Of a DNA stretch of 64,000 nucleotides, positions 15,835-24,384 are shown piece by piece. The position numbers and the translations under genes are program-made. Location: positions 1 through 64,000 of the IMG/VR virus record IMGVR_UViG_3300021961_000050; one strand, written 5' to 3'. Each line of letters begins with the position of its first letter. The first letter of the stretch is position 1. The DNA comes from a virus. The notes under the pieces are model-generated. The model saw only the letters and a list, made by a program, of their open reading frames with translations. It was not told where the DNA came from and did not search any database.

Positions 15835-16014
15835 TTATAATGAGTTTTTCTTGTCTTGGATTTCAGCACGTCTTGCTTTAGCAAGTTTACCAATTTCGCC
15901 TAACGCTTTACGAGCTCTAGCGGCCGCGGCTTTAACACCTTTACCATCAAATGCTTCAGACTCTTTGGTATATGCTTCTACGTGTGCTAAGATTTGTTCA
16001 TGTAATGTTGCCAT
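15835..16014 (-). CDS. Hc1/histone H1-like basic protein
   Basis: 59 residues: starts MATLHEQILAHVEAYTKESE and continues with GVKAAAARARKALGEIGKLA then KARRAEIQDKK. The pattern KAAxxRxRKxLxEIxKLAKxxRxEI is that of chlamydial Hc1-type histone H1-like proteins and small phage relatives. It is likely an alpha-helical hairpin that binds DNA through the Lys/Arg face, and may compact or protect phage or host DNA. The start is supported by an AGGAG 11 bases upstream. It lies just upstream of the endonuclease gene on the same strand. Confidence 0.65.
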   Translation of the reverse strand: MATLHEQILAHVEAYTKESEAFDGKGVKAAAARARKALGEIGKLAKARRAEIQDKKNSL

Positions 16015-16035
16015 TTTTCATTTTCTCCTTGAAAA

Positions 16036-16254
16036 TTATTTTTTATCAAATGTTGGGCTAGTGAATTCTGCTGTAGGAAAGCGCCTTACGATTTCATTAC
16101 GATATCTAGCCGCTGTTTTCCGTGATACCTGTTTCAACAGGGTATCTTTGAGTTTATCTAAACTCCAACCTTTAATTCTTGTTTTGCCGTTTTTGGTTAA
16201 GTCTGGGTTTGCTTTGCGTTTACCAGGATGTACTCTTGCTTGTGGTCCTGCCAT
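16036..16254 (-). CDS. Small basic protein of unknown function
   Basis: 72 residues, strongly basic (MAGPQARVHPGKRKANPDLT, then KNGKTRIKGWSLDKLKDTLL), ending SPTFDKK. No membrane segment or cysteines. A GAGGAA ribosome site precedes the ATG. It may bind nucleic acid, judged by charge and by the neighbouring Hc1-like and nuclease genes, but I recognise no family. Confidence 0.55.
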   Translation of the reverse strand: MAGPQARVHPGKRKANPDLTKNGKTRIKGWSLDKLKDTLLKQVSRKTAARYRNEIVRRFPTAEFTSPTFDKK

Positions 16255-16266
16255 AATTGAATTCCT

Positions 16267-17370
16267 CTAATTAGTTTCATAACCTACTGCATAAGCTTCG
16301 TCTACCAGTGAACAGTGACATTTTTGTTCACATTCAACCCAGGCACGGTCATGATCATCGATACTACTAAAAAATTTATCCCATATAGGATTGTTCAAAA
16401 CTTTTTCTAACCCATTTGATCTTATATTGAGTTTATCTTTATTTACGCTAAAAAAACTGTCAGTAAACAATATTGATTTCCTTTCAGATTTTAGCTGATC
16501 ATAAGGAAAACTAGTCCAACTACAAGGAAATAATTGCCCTTCTGCGTTGACATATAGTCCTCTATTGCCTACTAGACACAGTGGTGTTACAAATTTATTA
16601 TATTCTTCTTTAGTTTTTAAAAATTGTACCTTGTTAGTGTCCATATAGTCTGTATTATCTAAAATACGTTCAGTAAGTTTAACAGAAAACCGTTCATATC
16701 TATGTGATTTACTAATATATTGATCACTAGGTTCAAATGGATCTACATCACCACCATAGGCATCACCATAAACAGACCCAAATTTAGTACTTTTAGTAAA
16801 CTGTATACTGTCGCACCCTATCAAACCAGCCTGATGTGCCATATCATCTAAATGTGCTTCATTGAATCTAAAAATTATTGTAGCCCAATTAACAAAAGCC
16901 TTGCTTTCTTTAGCCATGATAGACATGCCCTGCATAATACTAGACCAATTACTGTTTACACGATATAAATTGTTACTAGTATCATCATATCCGTCTACAC
17001 TAAAATTAATGCTGTCACGTTCGTTACAGATTTGTGCAAATTCACGCCACCATTCTTCACTGCGATAACTGCCGTTGGTTATAGTAAACAGATGTATATT
17101 GGGATTTGTCTCTTTGATGTAACGACAGATGTCTAGATACTCTTTATTATAAATTGGATCGCCTATGTCGCCACACATTGTGATACGTTTAACCTGATTC
17201 TTAAGTAGATCCTCAGTCATAAACGATTTAAAAAATTCTAAACTAATATCGCGATTAAGTTCAATTGAATCTTTAAATTCTGTGCGAGGACATCTAGGGC
17301 ATTTTAAAGTACACTTACTGCTAATTTCAAAGTGCCAATGATAAAGTTGCCAGGGGTATGTTAAATTCAT
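16267..17370 (-). CDS. Radical SAM enzyme with C-terminal cysteine domain
   Basis: 367 residues. The N-terminal motif C20-TLK-C24-PR-C27 (CxxxCxxC) binds the SAM-cleaving [4Fe-4S] cluster. The GGEP-equivalent is MCGDIGDP (about 64-71), a variant, and NFSVDG follows. C-terminal cysteines in LCLVGNRGLYVNAEGQLFPC and WVECEQKCHC suggest an auxiliary SPASM/twitch-type cluster, as in peptide- or protein-modifying radical SAM enzymes. The substrate is unknown. The ATG overlaps the stop of the short-chain dehydrogenase gene by four bases, so the pair are probably made together. Confidence 0.8.
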   Translation of the reverse strand: MNLTYPWQLYHWHFEISSKCTLKCPRCPRTEFKDSIELNRDISLEFFKSFMTEDLLKNQVKRITMCGDIGDPIYNKEYLDICRYIKETNPNIHLFTITNGSYRSEEWWREFAQICNERDSINFSVDGYDDTSNNLYRVNSNWSSIMQGMSIMAKESKAFVNWATIIFRFNEAHLDDMAHQAGLIGCDSIQFTKSTKFGSVYGDAYGGDVDPFEPSDQYISKSHRYERFSVKLTERILDNTDYMDTNKVQFLKTKEEYNKFVTPLCLVGNRGLYVNAEGQLFPCSWTSFPYDQLKSERKSILFTDSFFSVNKDKLNIRSNGLEKVLNNPIWDKFFSSIDDHDRAWVECEQKCHCSLVDEAYAVGYETN

Positions 17371-17996
17371 TTTGATACAGTTAACCTTTTGTACACATGT
17401 TCTCTGTCAGACAGGATTAAATCTAAACTAGGTATTAGATCATCAGTGATTAGATGCGGCATAGTATTGTATAAAATATCTTTTTCCTCCACAGGACCAT
17501 TACCTCTGTTGAAATGAAAGTTAGTTTTAGTTAATCCTGGATGCAACTGACAGATACCAATTTTTGTACTGACTAGTTCTCTAGATAGACTATCTAAGAA
17601 TGATTCAAGTGCAACCTTACTGGTACCATAGGCTACAAAATTAGGCCATACATAGTCAACAATAGTAGATCCAACAACAACAATCTTAGACCAATCTTTA
17701 AAATATCTTTGTTGTACGTACTTATGTACTAATCGCATATTGGCTAAAAGATTTACAGTAACAGTGTTGATGAAATCCTCTTCTTTTAATTTGATAAAAG
17801 GTTGACGCCCATTGGTATCTACACCAGCACAGAGTATGATGGCATCATAACTGGCTAAATTAACAGTGCTAATGTCAAAATTTGATAGATCTAGTTCATT
17901 ACGTAAAGGTGCCCAAAGCTCATGCCCTTGTGCCTCTAGATGTTGTTTAAAACACTGTCCTATACCAGAACTTCCACCTGTTAAGAATATTTTCAT
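17367..17996 (-). CDS. Short-chain dehydrogenase/reductase (SDR)
   Basis: 209 residues, classical SDR Rossmann fold: TGGSSGIGQ at 7-15 (TGxxxGIG cofactor motif), ILCAG in place of NNAG, catalytic Ser in VVGSTIVDY, and YGTSK (YxxxK), followed by HPG. An NAD(P)-dependent oxidation or reduction of a sugar, alcohol or ketone is expected. Overlaps by four bases both gp46 upstream and the radical SAM gene downstream. That suggests a co-expressed metabolic pair inserted after recombination genes; substrate unknown. Confidence 0.88.
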   Translation of the reverse strand: MKIFLTGGSSGIGQCFKQHLEAQGHELWAPLRNELDLSNFDISTVNLASYDAIILCAGVDTNGRQPFIKLKEEDFINTVTVNLLANMRLVHKYVQQRYFKDWSKIVVVGSTIVDYVWPNFVAYGTSKVALESFLDSLSRELVSTKIGICQLHPGLTKTNFHFNRGNGPVEEKDILYNTMPHLITDDLIPSLDLILSDREHVYKRLTVSK

Positions 17997-19762
17997 GACA
18001 TTTCCACATCAGTGTCATACATGGTAAAGCCATTTTCTTTAACCACAGTTAGTATATTGTTAACACGCCCTGCTAGTTCGTCTCTGTGCGACACTAACCA
18101 AATTGACTTGTTATGTTCACGAGCCATTTTCTTAAGTATAGCCATGGCACCTTCAACACCACTAGCGTCCATACCTGAATCAACTAACTCATCAATGAAC
18201 AACAAGTTGATTGGTTGATACAAACTTTCCCATACATCACGGAATGCCCACGATAACGATAATATCAATCTATTACGCTCACCCCTGGACAAGTTATCAA
18301 AGTCTAAATCTCTACCTAGTTCAGTGATCTCTACGGTTAGGTCATTTAAGAAAGTAACTGTATGTGGCAAACCTATCCTGTCAAGATACTGACCTAGGCG
18401 AGCATTTAGATAACTTAGATTCTGATCAATGATACGTTTTCTAACAAAACTATCTTTATTGGTTAGAAGTTTATATAAGAAGTCCTGATGTTCCTGTACA
18501 CGTTTGTGTTCATTGATAGGACCATAGTCCACTTCTTCTTCACTCTGTTGTGACATTTCCTCTATCTGTTCTGTGTAAGGATCTTCTTCTTGTTCTTTGG
18601 CTTTCAATTGTAGTTCCAAACTGCCAAGACTTGATCTATGATGAATAGCATCTTCTTCATTGGGGTAAAATGTTTTGGGCTTATCACCTGGAAGACCTAG
18701 TTCTTTTTCTGCTTCACACAATTCTTTATGTGTATTAAAGTGTCGCTCATGTTCTTGCTCAGCGTCTGCCAGACTGCCTTCTTTTTGTGTTAGTAATTCT
18801 TCATGTTTATCATCATGTACATCCTGGCCACAACTATGACACTTATGTTCACGTAGCAGTTCCAGATCTTCTTTGAGTTTTTCTATTGCTGACTCTTCAC
18901 GTTTATAATCTTTTTCTGCTTGGCGTATGGCCTTTTGCACTTCTTCTATTTGTCTAACAGTTTCGTTATATGCTTTTAAATCTTTGTGCTGTTGAATTTC
19001 ATGATCAATATCAATCTTTTGTAGTTCTTCTAGAGCAATCTTTAATTCATCAATGTCATCTTGATGTTTCTTTTGCCACAGAGTTTGTCTACGTTTGATA
19101 GATTCAACCTGTTCTTTCATTTTGCTGTTAGAATCTTGCACTGCTTTGATCTTATATTCTTCTTCTTTAATAGCATCACGTGTGACTTTTTGTTGTTCTT
19201 TAAGGGCTTCAGCCTTTTCACTTAACACAGTGATACCTAACAGTTGTTCAATGATAGCACGTTGATCATTAGGTTTAAGTGCTAAGAATGGTTCTGTATA
19301 GGTATTCAAAGCCACAACATGTTTGAACATGGTGTGACTCATGTTCAACATGCGTTCTATTTCTTTTTGAGTTTCACGGCTGTCACCTTGAGCATTGTCC
19401 TCAGCTTCTTGTTCCTCACCGCCAATGTAAAATTTTAGTATGTTGGGTTTGCGTCCACGTTCAATCTTATAGTCAATGCCATTCCATTCAAAGTCCACTG
19501 TGACCAGCATGGCCTTGGCATTGGTCTTATTAACTAAATTATCTTTACGAATATTGGTTAGTGCTTCACCATATAAAGCATAACTAAGGGCATTAATGAT
19601 AGTGGTCTTACCTGTGCCATTACGGGCGCCACTATCATCGCCTCCAAGATCAATATTTTTACCCAACACTAGAGTTAGATCTTTGCGATCAAAGTTTACT
19701 GCTTGTGTTGAATTACCAACACTCATAAAGTTTTTAACTGTTAAACTTTTTAATTTGAACAT
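17993..19762 (-). CDS. 46: Recombination endonuclease subunit, gp46 (SbcC/Rad50-like)
   Basis: 589 residues. Walker A GARNGTGKTT near 44-53, long coiled coils around a zinc hook C307-HS-C310, ABC signature LSRGERNR near 490, Walker B LLFIDE near 520. It forms a Mre11/Rad50-type complex with gp47 that resects DNA ends for recombination-dependent replication and degrades host DNA. T4 gp46 is 560 residues. The ATG is 12 bases after the gp47 stop. Confidence 0.95.
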   Translation of the reverse strand: MFKLKSLTVKNFMSVGNSTQAVNFDRKDLTLVLGKNIDLGGDDSGARNGTGKTTIINALSYALYGEALTNIRKDNLVNKTNAKAMLVTVDFEWNGIDYKIERGRKPNILKFYIGGEEQEAEDNAQGDSRETQKEIERMLNMSHTMFKHVVALNTYTEPFLALKPNDQRAIIEQLLGITVLSEKAEALKEQQKVTRDAIKEEEYKIKAVQDSNSKMKEQVESIKRRQTLWQKKHQDDIDELKIALEELQKIDIDHEIQQHKDLKAYNETVRQIEEVQKAIRQAEKDYKREESAIEKLKEDLELLREHKCHSCGQDVHDDKHEELLTQKEGSLADAEQEHERHFNTHKELCEAEKELGLPGDKPKTFYPNEEDAIHHRSSLGSLELQLKAKEQEEDPYTEQIEEMSQQSEEEVDYGPINEHKRVQEHQDFLYKLLTNKDSFVRKRIIDQNLSYLNARLGQYLDRIGLPHTVTFLNDLTVEITELGRDLDFDNLSRGERNRLILSLSWAFRDVWESLYQPINLLFIDELVDSGMDASGVEGAMAILKKMAREHNKSIWLVSHRDELAGRVNNILTVVKENGFTMYDTDVEMS

Positions 19763-19773
19763 AGTTTAGTATA

Positions 19774-20790
19774 CTATAGATTTCTGTAGATGTCTAATAA
19801 TAAGTTTGGATCATAGGTATCACTTTGGATACTGGTCAATTGATTGGTTACAATAGTGTCAATTGATTCAAATGCCACGTTGCCTAACTGTATGTCTTCA
19901 CCAATGGTCACATCTTTAACTGGTAGCAGAGTTAGTTCACGTAGATTATACGTACCAACGAATGTTTCTTTGATAAATGTTGCTTCTTCGTAGGTGATGT
20001 CAATATCTAATTTGACACGGCAGTGCATGTTTGTTAGTAGTAAATCTTCTGGCTTCTTAAGCACATCACTTAAATTATAAACTCTAAATCTGGGTTGATC
20101 AGGCCAAGCAAAGTGTTTTGCAGGTTGTCCCCACTCTAACACAGTCATACCTCTGTCATCGTCTCCAGCGTCTGCATAGTTATGTGGAAAGCAATTACCA
20201 ACATAGGTAATGTTCTTGTTGGTCTGGCGTTTATGGAAGTGTCCACTGAACATGTGTCCAACACCTTTGAAATGATCTCTGGATATCTCACCCACGTCAG
20301 GCATCTGCACCATAGCATTCATATAAAAGGTAGGCAATTCAAAATGTCCAAACATATATTCTGCTTCAATCTTTTGCACCTTCTTGTGATCATCGCCTAC
20401 TAACCAAGGCACAAAAGAAACATCACCTTCCTTGTGGAAGTCATTCATAATATGTATATTTGGAATGTGTCTAGCCCAGGCCGCTGACTGTATGTCCCGC
20501 TTGTCTCTGTAGTATAGATCGTGATTGCCTGGAATAAAGAATATGCGATCAAATGCCTTACTCAGTAATTCTATAGCGTTGAGGCTGTAGTTTAGTGTGA
20601 CAATGTTTATGGCCGCACGGTTGTTGTGCCAGTCACCTAACATTAGACAAGTTTCACAACCTTCTTCTTTGGCTTTTTCGATAAACCATTTTACAAAGTT
20701 GAGACAATCTTCGTTGTGTAGTTGACTGTTAGATTTCAGACCAAAATGAATATCAGTCAGAATCGCCGCTTTCTTAAATAAATTTGCCAT
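19774..20790 (-). CDS. 47: Recombination nuclease subunit, gp47 (SbcD/Mre11-like)
   Basis: 338 residues, equal to T4 gp47 (339). Metallophosphoesterase motifs in order: LTDIHFG (10-16), MLGDWHNN, FIPGNHDLYY and GHFHKRQ. These bind two Mn/Mg ions for 3'-5' exonuclease and endonuclease activity. Partner is gp46, next gene. There is no ribosome site near the ATG, and a TATAAT lies only 7 bases upstream, so the transcript may be leaderless (see promoter). Confidence 0.95.
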   Translation of the reverse strand: MANLFKKAAILTDIHFGLKSNSQLHNEDCLNFVKWFIEKAKEEGCETCLMLGDWHNNRAAINIVTLNYSLNAIELLSKAFDRIFFIPGNHDLYYRDKRDIQSAAWARHIPNIHIMNDFHKEGDVSFVPWLVGDDHKKVQKIEAEYMFGHFELPTFYMNAMVQMPDVGEISRDHFKGVGHMFSGHFHKRQTNKNITYVGNCFPHNYADAGDDDRGMTVLEWGQPAKHFAWPDQPRFRVYNLSDVLKKPEDLLLTNMHCRVKLDIDITYEEATFIKETFVGTYNLRELTLLPVKDVTIGEDIQLGNVAFESIDTIVTNQLTSIQSDTYDPNLLLDIYRNL

Positions 20791-20797
20791 ACAGTAT

Positions 20798-20826
20798 ATT
20801 ATACCTTATTAAAAATGGTTTGTCTA
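20798..20826 (-). promoter_or_regulatory. Sigma70-type promoter for gp47-gp46
   Basis: Minus strand TAGACA (20826-20821), 17-base spacer, TATAAT (20803-20798). The -10 is perfect; the -35 differs at two positions. The start would be at about 20791, directly against the gp47 ATG at 20790. Confidence 0.5.
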
Positions 20827-22110
20827 CGCTTTTGGTAATTTTAATAATTTTATTATTGTCCCACAGATGTCATGGTGGGTAAAAGTTTCTAATTTGTCAA
20901 TGATCTTGGTCGTTTCATTATTGGCCAATGATTTTATATTATATCGCCAAGGACTTTCTAAAATATTAAATGATGTGTGATCAAAACTCTGTGTTGACGC
21001 CCAGTCTAGTAGTTCAGGTAACCAAAAGACATTCTGGGTATTAATGGTTGGATAAAGTTCAGTCTTAAATTGCTCTGACCTATGATCACTGTATTTTTTT
21101 ATATTGTTGCAGACTGTAGACCAAGTAGCACCTACACGTTGTTGTTCAAATCTGTCTTCAATGTCATCAATACTAAAACTTAATTTAATTTCTTTAAAAG
21201 ACTTCCAGTAATCAAAAAACTTTTCAGAATACACAGTACCATTGGTGTTGTAGTCTATCTTAATATTTTTAGACACTCCTAGATCAATTAATTTTTTTAA
21301 GAAATTAAAATGAGTTTTACTCATCAATGGCTCCCCACCATAGAGGTCTAGATATTTTATATTTGGTGCCAGTTCTAAAATTTGATTCCAAAATTGATCT
21401 GTGTCAGCCCATTTAACCTGATGTTTAAGATTATTTAGGTCTACCAATGACAGCAGTCCTTGCTGATAGTCTTGTTCAGCGATGGTTGAACTAGATTCTC
21501 TATTACAGATATTACAGGCCAAATTACAACTGTTGCCTAGATTAAGATCAAATAATTGTAAGTTATCAATAGTTTCATTTTGATAATCTATCTTATAATA
21601 GATATCTCTAAATTTGTGTTTGCCTGCCTGACGCATACTAGATTTACCTAGTTGTTCTTCAGTCCAACATTTATTACAACTAACAGGTTCTTTACCATTT
21701 AAAAAATCTTGCCTTAGATCCTTCATAAAGTCTGACAGATAAGCATCTTTAATAGAATCTTTATCTATATCCTTGTTGGGAATAGTTCCTTGAAATAGAC
21801 AGCAAGGTTGAAATTTACCTACAGTGGATATTCTTAAATTGATCCAGGGATAGATACAAAACTTTTTAGGAAGATTAAAGTTAACAATTGGCAATTGATC
21901 TACAGATTCAAATTGAATAAAAAACTCAGGAATATCAACAAAGTTTAAAAGTTCGTTGATGATTTCTTTTTGTGACTGATGGTAGACGATGACAAGCCGT
22001 TCATCATCGTCATATTCAAGTTTTTTAAGTGAAATCAATTGATCATAAAGATCAGATAGTGATTTTTGGTTAACAGCGTTAACAATGCCTAAAATTTTAT
22101 AATCATTCAT
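20824..22110 (-). CDS. Radical SAM enzyme with N-terminal twitch domain
   Basis: 428 residues. An unrecognised N-terminal ~75 residues (MNDYKILGIVNAVNQKSLSD) precedes a twitch-like segment: C85-IYPW, QPC103-C104, C145-NK-C148, probably holding an auxiliary Fe-S cluster. The radical SAM core has C195-NLA-C199-NI-C202 and YGGEPLM, then NTNGT and FSIDD. The cysteine-rich domain comes before the core, the reverse of ordinary SPASM enzymes. It closely resembles the gene at 63152-64000: SDFMKDLRQDFLNGK here, SDYMKDLRQQFLDGK there. The substrate is unknown. It lies between gp47 and gp55. Confidence 0.85.
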   Translation of the reverse strand: MNDYKILGIVNAVNQKSLSDLYDQLISLKKLEYDDDERLVIVYHQSQKEIINELLNFVDIPEFFIQFESVDQLPIVNFNLPKKFCIYPWINLRISTVGKFQPCCLFQGTIPNKDIDKDSIKDAYLSDFMKDLRQDFLNGKEPVSCNKCWTEEQLGKSSMRQAGKHKFRDIYYKIDYQNETIDNLQLFDLNLGNSCNLACNICNRESSSTIAEQDYQQGLLSLVDLNNLKHQVKWADTDQFWNQILELAPNIKYLDLYGGEPLMSKTHFNFLKKLIDLGVSKNIKIDYNTNGTVYSEKFFDYWKSFKEIKLSFSIDDIEDRFEQQRVGATWSTVCNNIKKYSDHRSEQFKTELYPTINTQNVFWLPELLDWASTQSFDHTSFNILESPWRYNIKSLANNETTKIIDKLETFTHHDICGTIIKLLKLPKA

Positions 22111-22122
22111 TAGATTAATAAA

Positions 22123-23007
22123 TTAGTCGTCGGCTCCATACCCACCGCCGCCAAAACCACTGTTCTGTCTAGTATAACTAGGTGCAAAGTTGTTCATTTC
22201 TAAAATGTCATCACGGATATTTTGGTTACGCTTTTCAATGTTTAACACACGAGTAAATGAGTTAGTGATTGCGGCCGTATAATAAGCAAACGGATTTTGA
22301 CTCTTTGCTTCATCAAACTGTAGACCAATTTGGCTTAACTGTAGTAGTGCCTGTGACTTCATTTCATCATTATAGGTATATCCACGCCAGTTTGATCTAG
22401 TGGCATAACGTTCACACAGTTTAATAAACATGTGAGCTAGTTTGTCAGTCATCTGGCCATGATCTTTTGAAAATTTACCTTTTTCCAAATCACCTCGCCA
22501 ATGACTTTTGCCTACAATAAATGGTTCAGAGTCTTCTGTAATTCTATAATGGAAGAACGGTGGAAAATTTACCTTAACATACTTAGTAGCACCTTTGGCT
22601 TTTTCAGGTTCGTCATCATATTCTGTAGTGATATCGTCATCTTCTGCTTCTTCTCTAGCCTTGGCATCTGCTTTGGCTTGTTTGACGTCGTCAATAGGAA
22701 TGTGTTCCCAGGTCATTACACGAAATACCAAATCAGTTAACGGAATATCTTTGGTAGGAATAGCGTATTCGTCTAATTTTTTCTTAATACCATTTAAGAG
22801 ATCAACCTCTTGTGCTTCTTTGGCTAATCGTTCAGAACGATTTTTGCGTGCTTCAGCAATATTTTTTTTATTAATAGAAGACACACTGTTTAAGATAATA
22901 TCATATTGTCCATCTTTTGTCTTGTCTACAAAAGAACAGAAGGTCAATTTGCTTTTATGTATCTCTTTAAGAATGTCTTTATTGTTTAGGTAATTTACTT
23001 TTCTCAT
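22123..23007 (-). CDS. 55: Late transcription sigma factor, gp55-like
   Basis: 294 residues from the ATG at 23007 (MRKVNYLNNKD), which has AAAAGGAAA upstream; a longer frame from 23064 would start inside the promoters. The C-terminal part, WRGYTYNDEMKSQALLQ then NPFAYYTAAITNSFTRVLN, matches the conserved sigma region 2-like block of T4 gp55 (YTY.DEM...NPFAYFTQ). It directs host core polymerase to TATAAATA promoters, working with the sliding clamp. T4 gp55 has 185 residues, so the N-terminal ~150, including an acidic tract DDDITTEYDDEPEKAKG, are additional. The C-terminus ends in a Gly-rich tail. Confidence 0.88.
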   Translation of the reverse strand: MRKVNYLNNKDILKEIHKSKLTFCSFVDKTKDGQYDIILNSVSSINKKNIAEARKNRSERLAKEAQEVDLLNGIKKKLDEYAIPTKDIPLTDLVFRVMTWEHIPIDDVKQAKADAKAREEAEDDDITTEYDDEPEKAKGATKYVKVNFPPFFHYRITEDSEPFIVGKSHWRGDLEKGKFSKDHGQMTDKLAHMFIKLCERYATRSNWRGYTYNDEMKSQALLQLSQIGLQFDEAKSQNPFAYYTAAITNSFTRVLNIEKRNQNIRDDILEMNNFAPSYTRQNSGFGGGGYGADD

Positions 23008-23035
23008 AAATTTTAGTTTCCTTTTATATGCTACT

Positions 23036-23064
23036 ATTATAATGCCTATAAATATATAAAACAA
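23036..23064 (-). promoter_or_regulatory. Sigma70-type promoter for gp55
   Basis: Minus strand TTGTTT (23064-23059), 17-base spacer, TATAAT (23041-23036). The -10 is perfect, the -35 three of six. Start near 23029, 22 nt before the ATG. It overlaps both late promoters of this junction. Confidence 0.5.
23047..23054 (+). promoter_or_regulatory. Late promoter for the baseplate operon
   Basis: Exact TATAAATA, followed by TATAAAACAAG, 26 bp before the ATG at 23080. It heads the plus-strand baseplate module. Confidence 0.7.
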
Positions 23065-23069
23065 GAGGA

Positions 23070-23077
23070 TATTTATA
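23070..23077 (-). promoter_or_regulatory. Late promoter reading into gp55
   Basis: Minus strand exact TATAAATA (23077-23070). Start near 23064, 63 bases upstream of the gp55 ATG. It would place gp55 under its own control. Confidence 0.6.
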
Positions 23078-23079
23078 TT

Positions 23080-24081
23080 ATGGCAGATTTTTCAGGTATG
23101 TTCAAATCCGTAACATCAAGTGTTGGCGGTAGTGTCAGTAAAATTGGTAGTTCTGCGTTTGACCTATTAGATCCTAGCAAAGCACGTCGTGCTATATCAG
23201 GACTACTTCCTGGTGGCTTACCTGGTATTGGCAAATTACTAACAAACATTGGCTTTAGTCCTATGGGTGAAGCCGGTGCCATTGAAGACGATTGGCGTGT
23301 GCGTATTAGTTTACCTGATAAATCAAACATATTCTATAAAAATGCCGTTGAAACAGGTTCTCCTGAAAATTCATTAATGGGTCCATTAATTGAAACAAAT
23401 GGAGTGATATTTCCTTATCTTCCTAGTATTACAGTGAGTCATTTGGCCAATTACAATCCTGCCAGCCTCACACATAGTAATTATGCACAGCAATTTTACC
23501 AGAACAGTGAAGTGAGTGACATTTCAATATCGGGAGAATTTACTGTACAAAATGTAGCAGAAGGACAGTATCTAATGGCCGCTATCTATTTCTTCCGCTC
23601 AGCAACCAAAATGTTTTTTGGCCAAGGATCAAATGCAGGTAATCCGCCACCAATGGTATTCTTAGACGGCTATGGCAGTCATTACTTTCCGCATGTTCCT
23701 TGTGTAATCACTAACTTTACACACGTTCTTCCAAATGACGTAGACTATCTACAGATACCTGTAACTACAACATCACTTGAAGAAGTTGCAGTACCTGAAG
23801 AAACAGGTAATTTTGGTTCAGTACAAAATGCAGAATATGTTCCAGGCCTATTACAAAGTGAAACACAGAAACTACCATCATTGACAGGTGGCACACAAAC
23901 AACCAAAATGCAGTTTACTAACCTAACATCATATTCTAGAGTACCAACACAGAGTACGATAACTATTACTGTTAGACCAGTTTACAGTCGTAAAAATTTA
24001 CATGAAAACTTTGATCTTGATAAATTTGCCGCTGGTAAATTATTACAGAATAAAGACCTAGGCACAGGAGGATTCCTATAA
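23080..24081 (+). CDS. 48: Baseplate tail-tube initiator/cap, gp48/gp54-like
   Basis: 333 residues. The core block, QNSEVSDISISGEFTVQNVA then YLMAAIYFFRSATKMFFGQG and PPMVFLDGYGSHYFPHVPC, is what I associate with T4 gp48/gp54-type proteins, which copy the tail-tube fold and sit between baseplate hub and tube. The Gly-rich N-terminus LLPGGLPGIGKLL may be flexible. T4 gp48 is 364 and gp54 320 residues, so length cannot separate them; only one such gene is seen here. Its stop overlaps the start of the gp53-like gene. Confidence 0.75.
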   Translation: MADFSGMFKSVTSSVGGSVSKIGSSAFDLLDPSKARRAISGLLPGGLPGIGKLLTNIGFSPMGEAGAIEDDWRVRISLPDKSNIFYKNAVETGSPENSLMGPLIETNGVIFPYLPSITVSHLANYNPASLTHSNYAQQFYQNSEVSDISISGEFTVQNVAEGQYLMAAIYFFRSATKMFFGQGSNAGNPPPMVFLDGYGSHYFPHVPCVITNFTHVLPNDVDYLQIPVTTTSLEEVAVPEETGNFGSVQNAEYVPGLLQSETQKLPSLTGGTQTTKMQFTNLTSYSRVPTQSTITITVRPVYSRKNLHENFDLDKFAAGKLLQNKDLGTGGFL

Positions 24082-24383
24082 TGGCAGTCAAGTACAGCAA
24101 AACTAGCCCTTATGCTAATACCGACACGTTTGGATTTTTCCTTGATGTTGCTACATTTAGAGACATTCCACGCGACCCTAGTGACGTACAATATCAAATT
24201 GACAATGTTTATCAATATCGTCCTGATCTATTAGCAAATGACCTTTATGGCGACAGTGCTTTGTGGTGGGTGTTTGCTCAACGTAATCCAAATACTATCC
24301 AAGATCCCATCTACGATTTTCGTCCAGGTGTTGTTATCTATGTGCCTAAAAAGGAAAATATAACAGCGGCTCTAGGATTATAA
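24081..24383 (+). CDS. 53: Baseplate wedge protein, gp53-like (short)
   Basis: 100 residues. YQYRPDLLANDLYGDSALWW and VFAQRNPNTIQDPIYDFRPG then VVIYVP form a LysM-like module as in the C-terminal half of T4 gp53 and in P2 gpX. T4 gp53 is 196 residues, so this keeps mostly the part that clamps wedges together around the hub. One-base overlap with the upstream gene and a one-base gap to the next indicate coupled translation. Confidence 0.7.
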   Translation: MAVKYSKTSPYANTDTFGFFLDVATFRDIPRDPSDVQYQIDNVYQYRPDLLANDLYGDSALWWVFAQRNPNTIQDPIYDFRPGVVIYVPKKENITAALGL

Positions 24384-24384
24384 C

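Noticed and set aside
22123-23064. Longer gp55 start at 23064 (MFYIFIGIIIVAYK)
   Set aside because: The extra 19 codons are translated promoter sequence; the ATG at 23007 has a ribosome site and fits the promoter positions.
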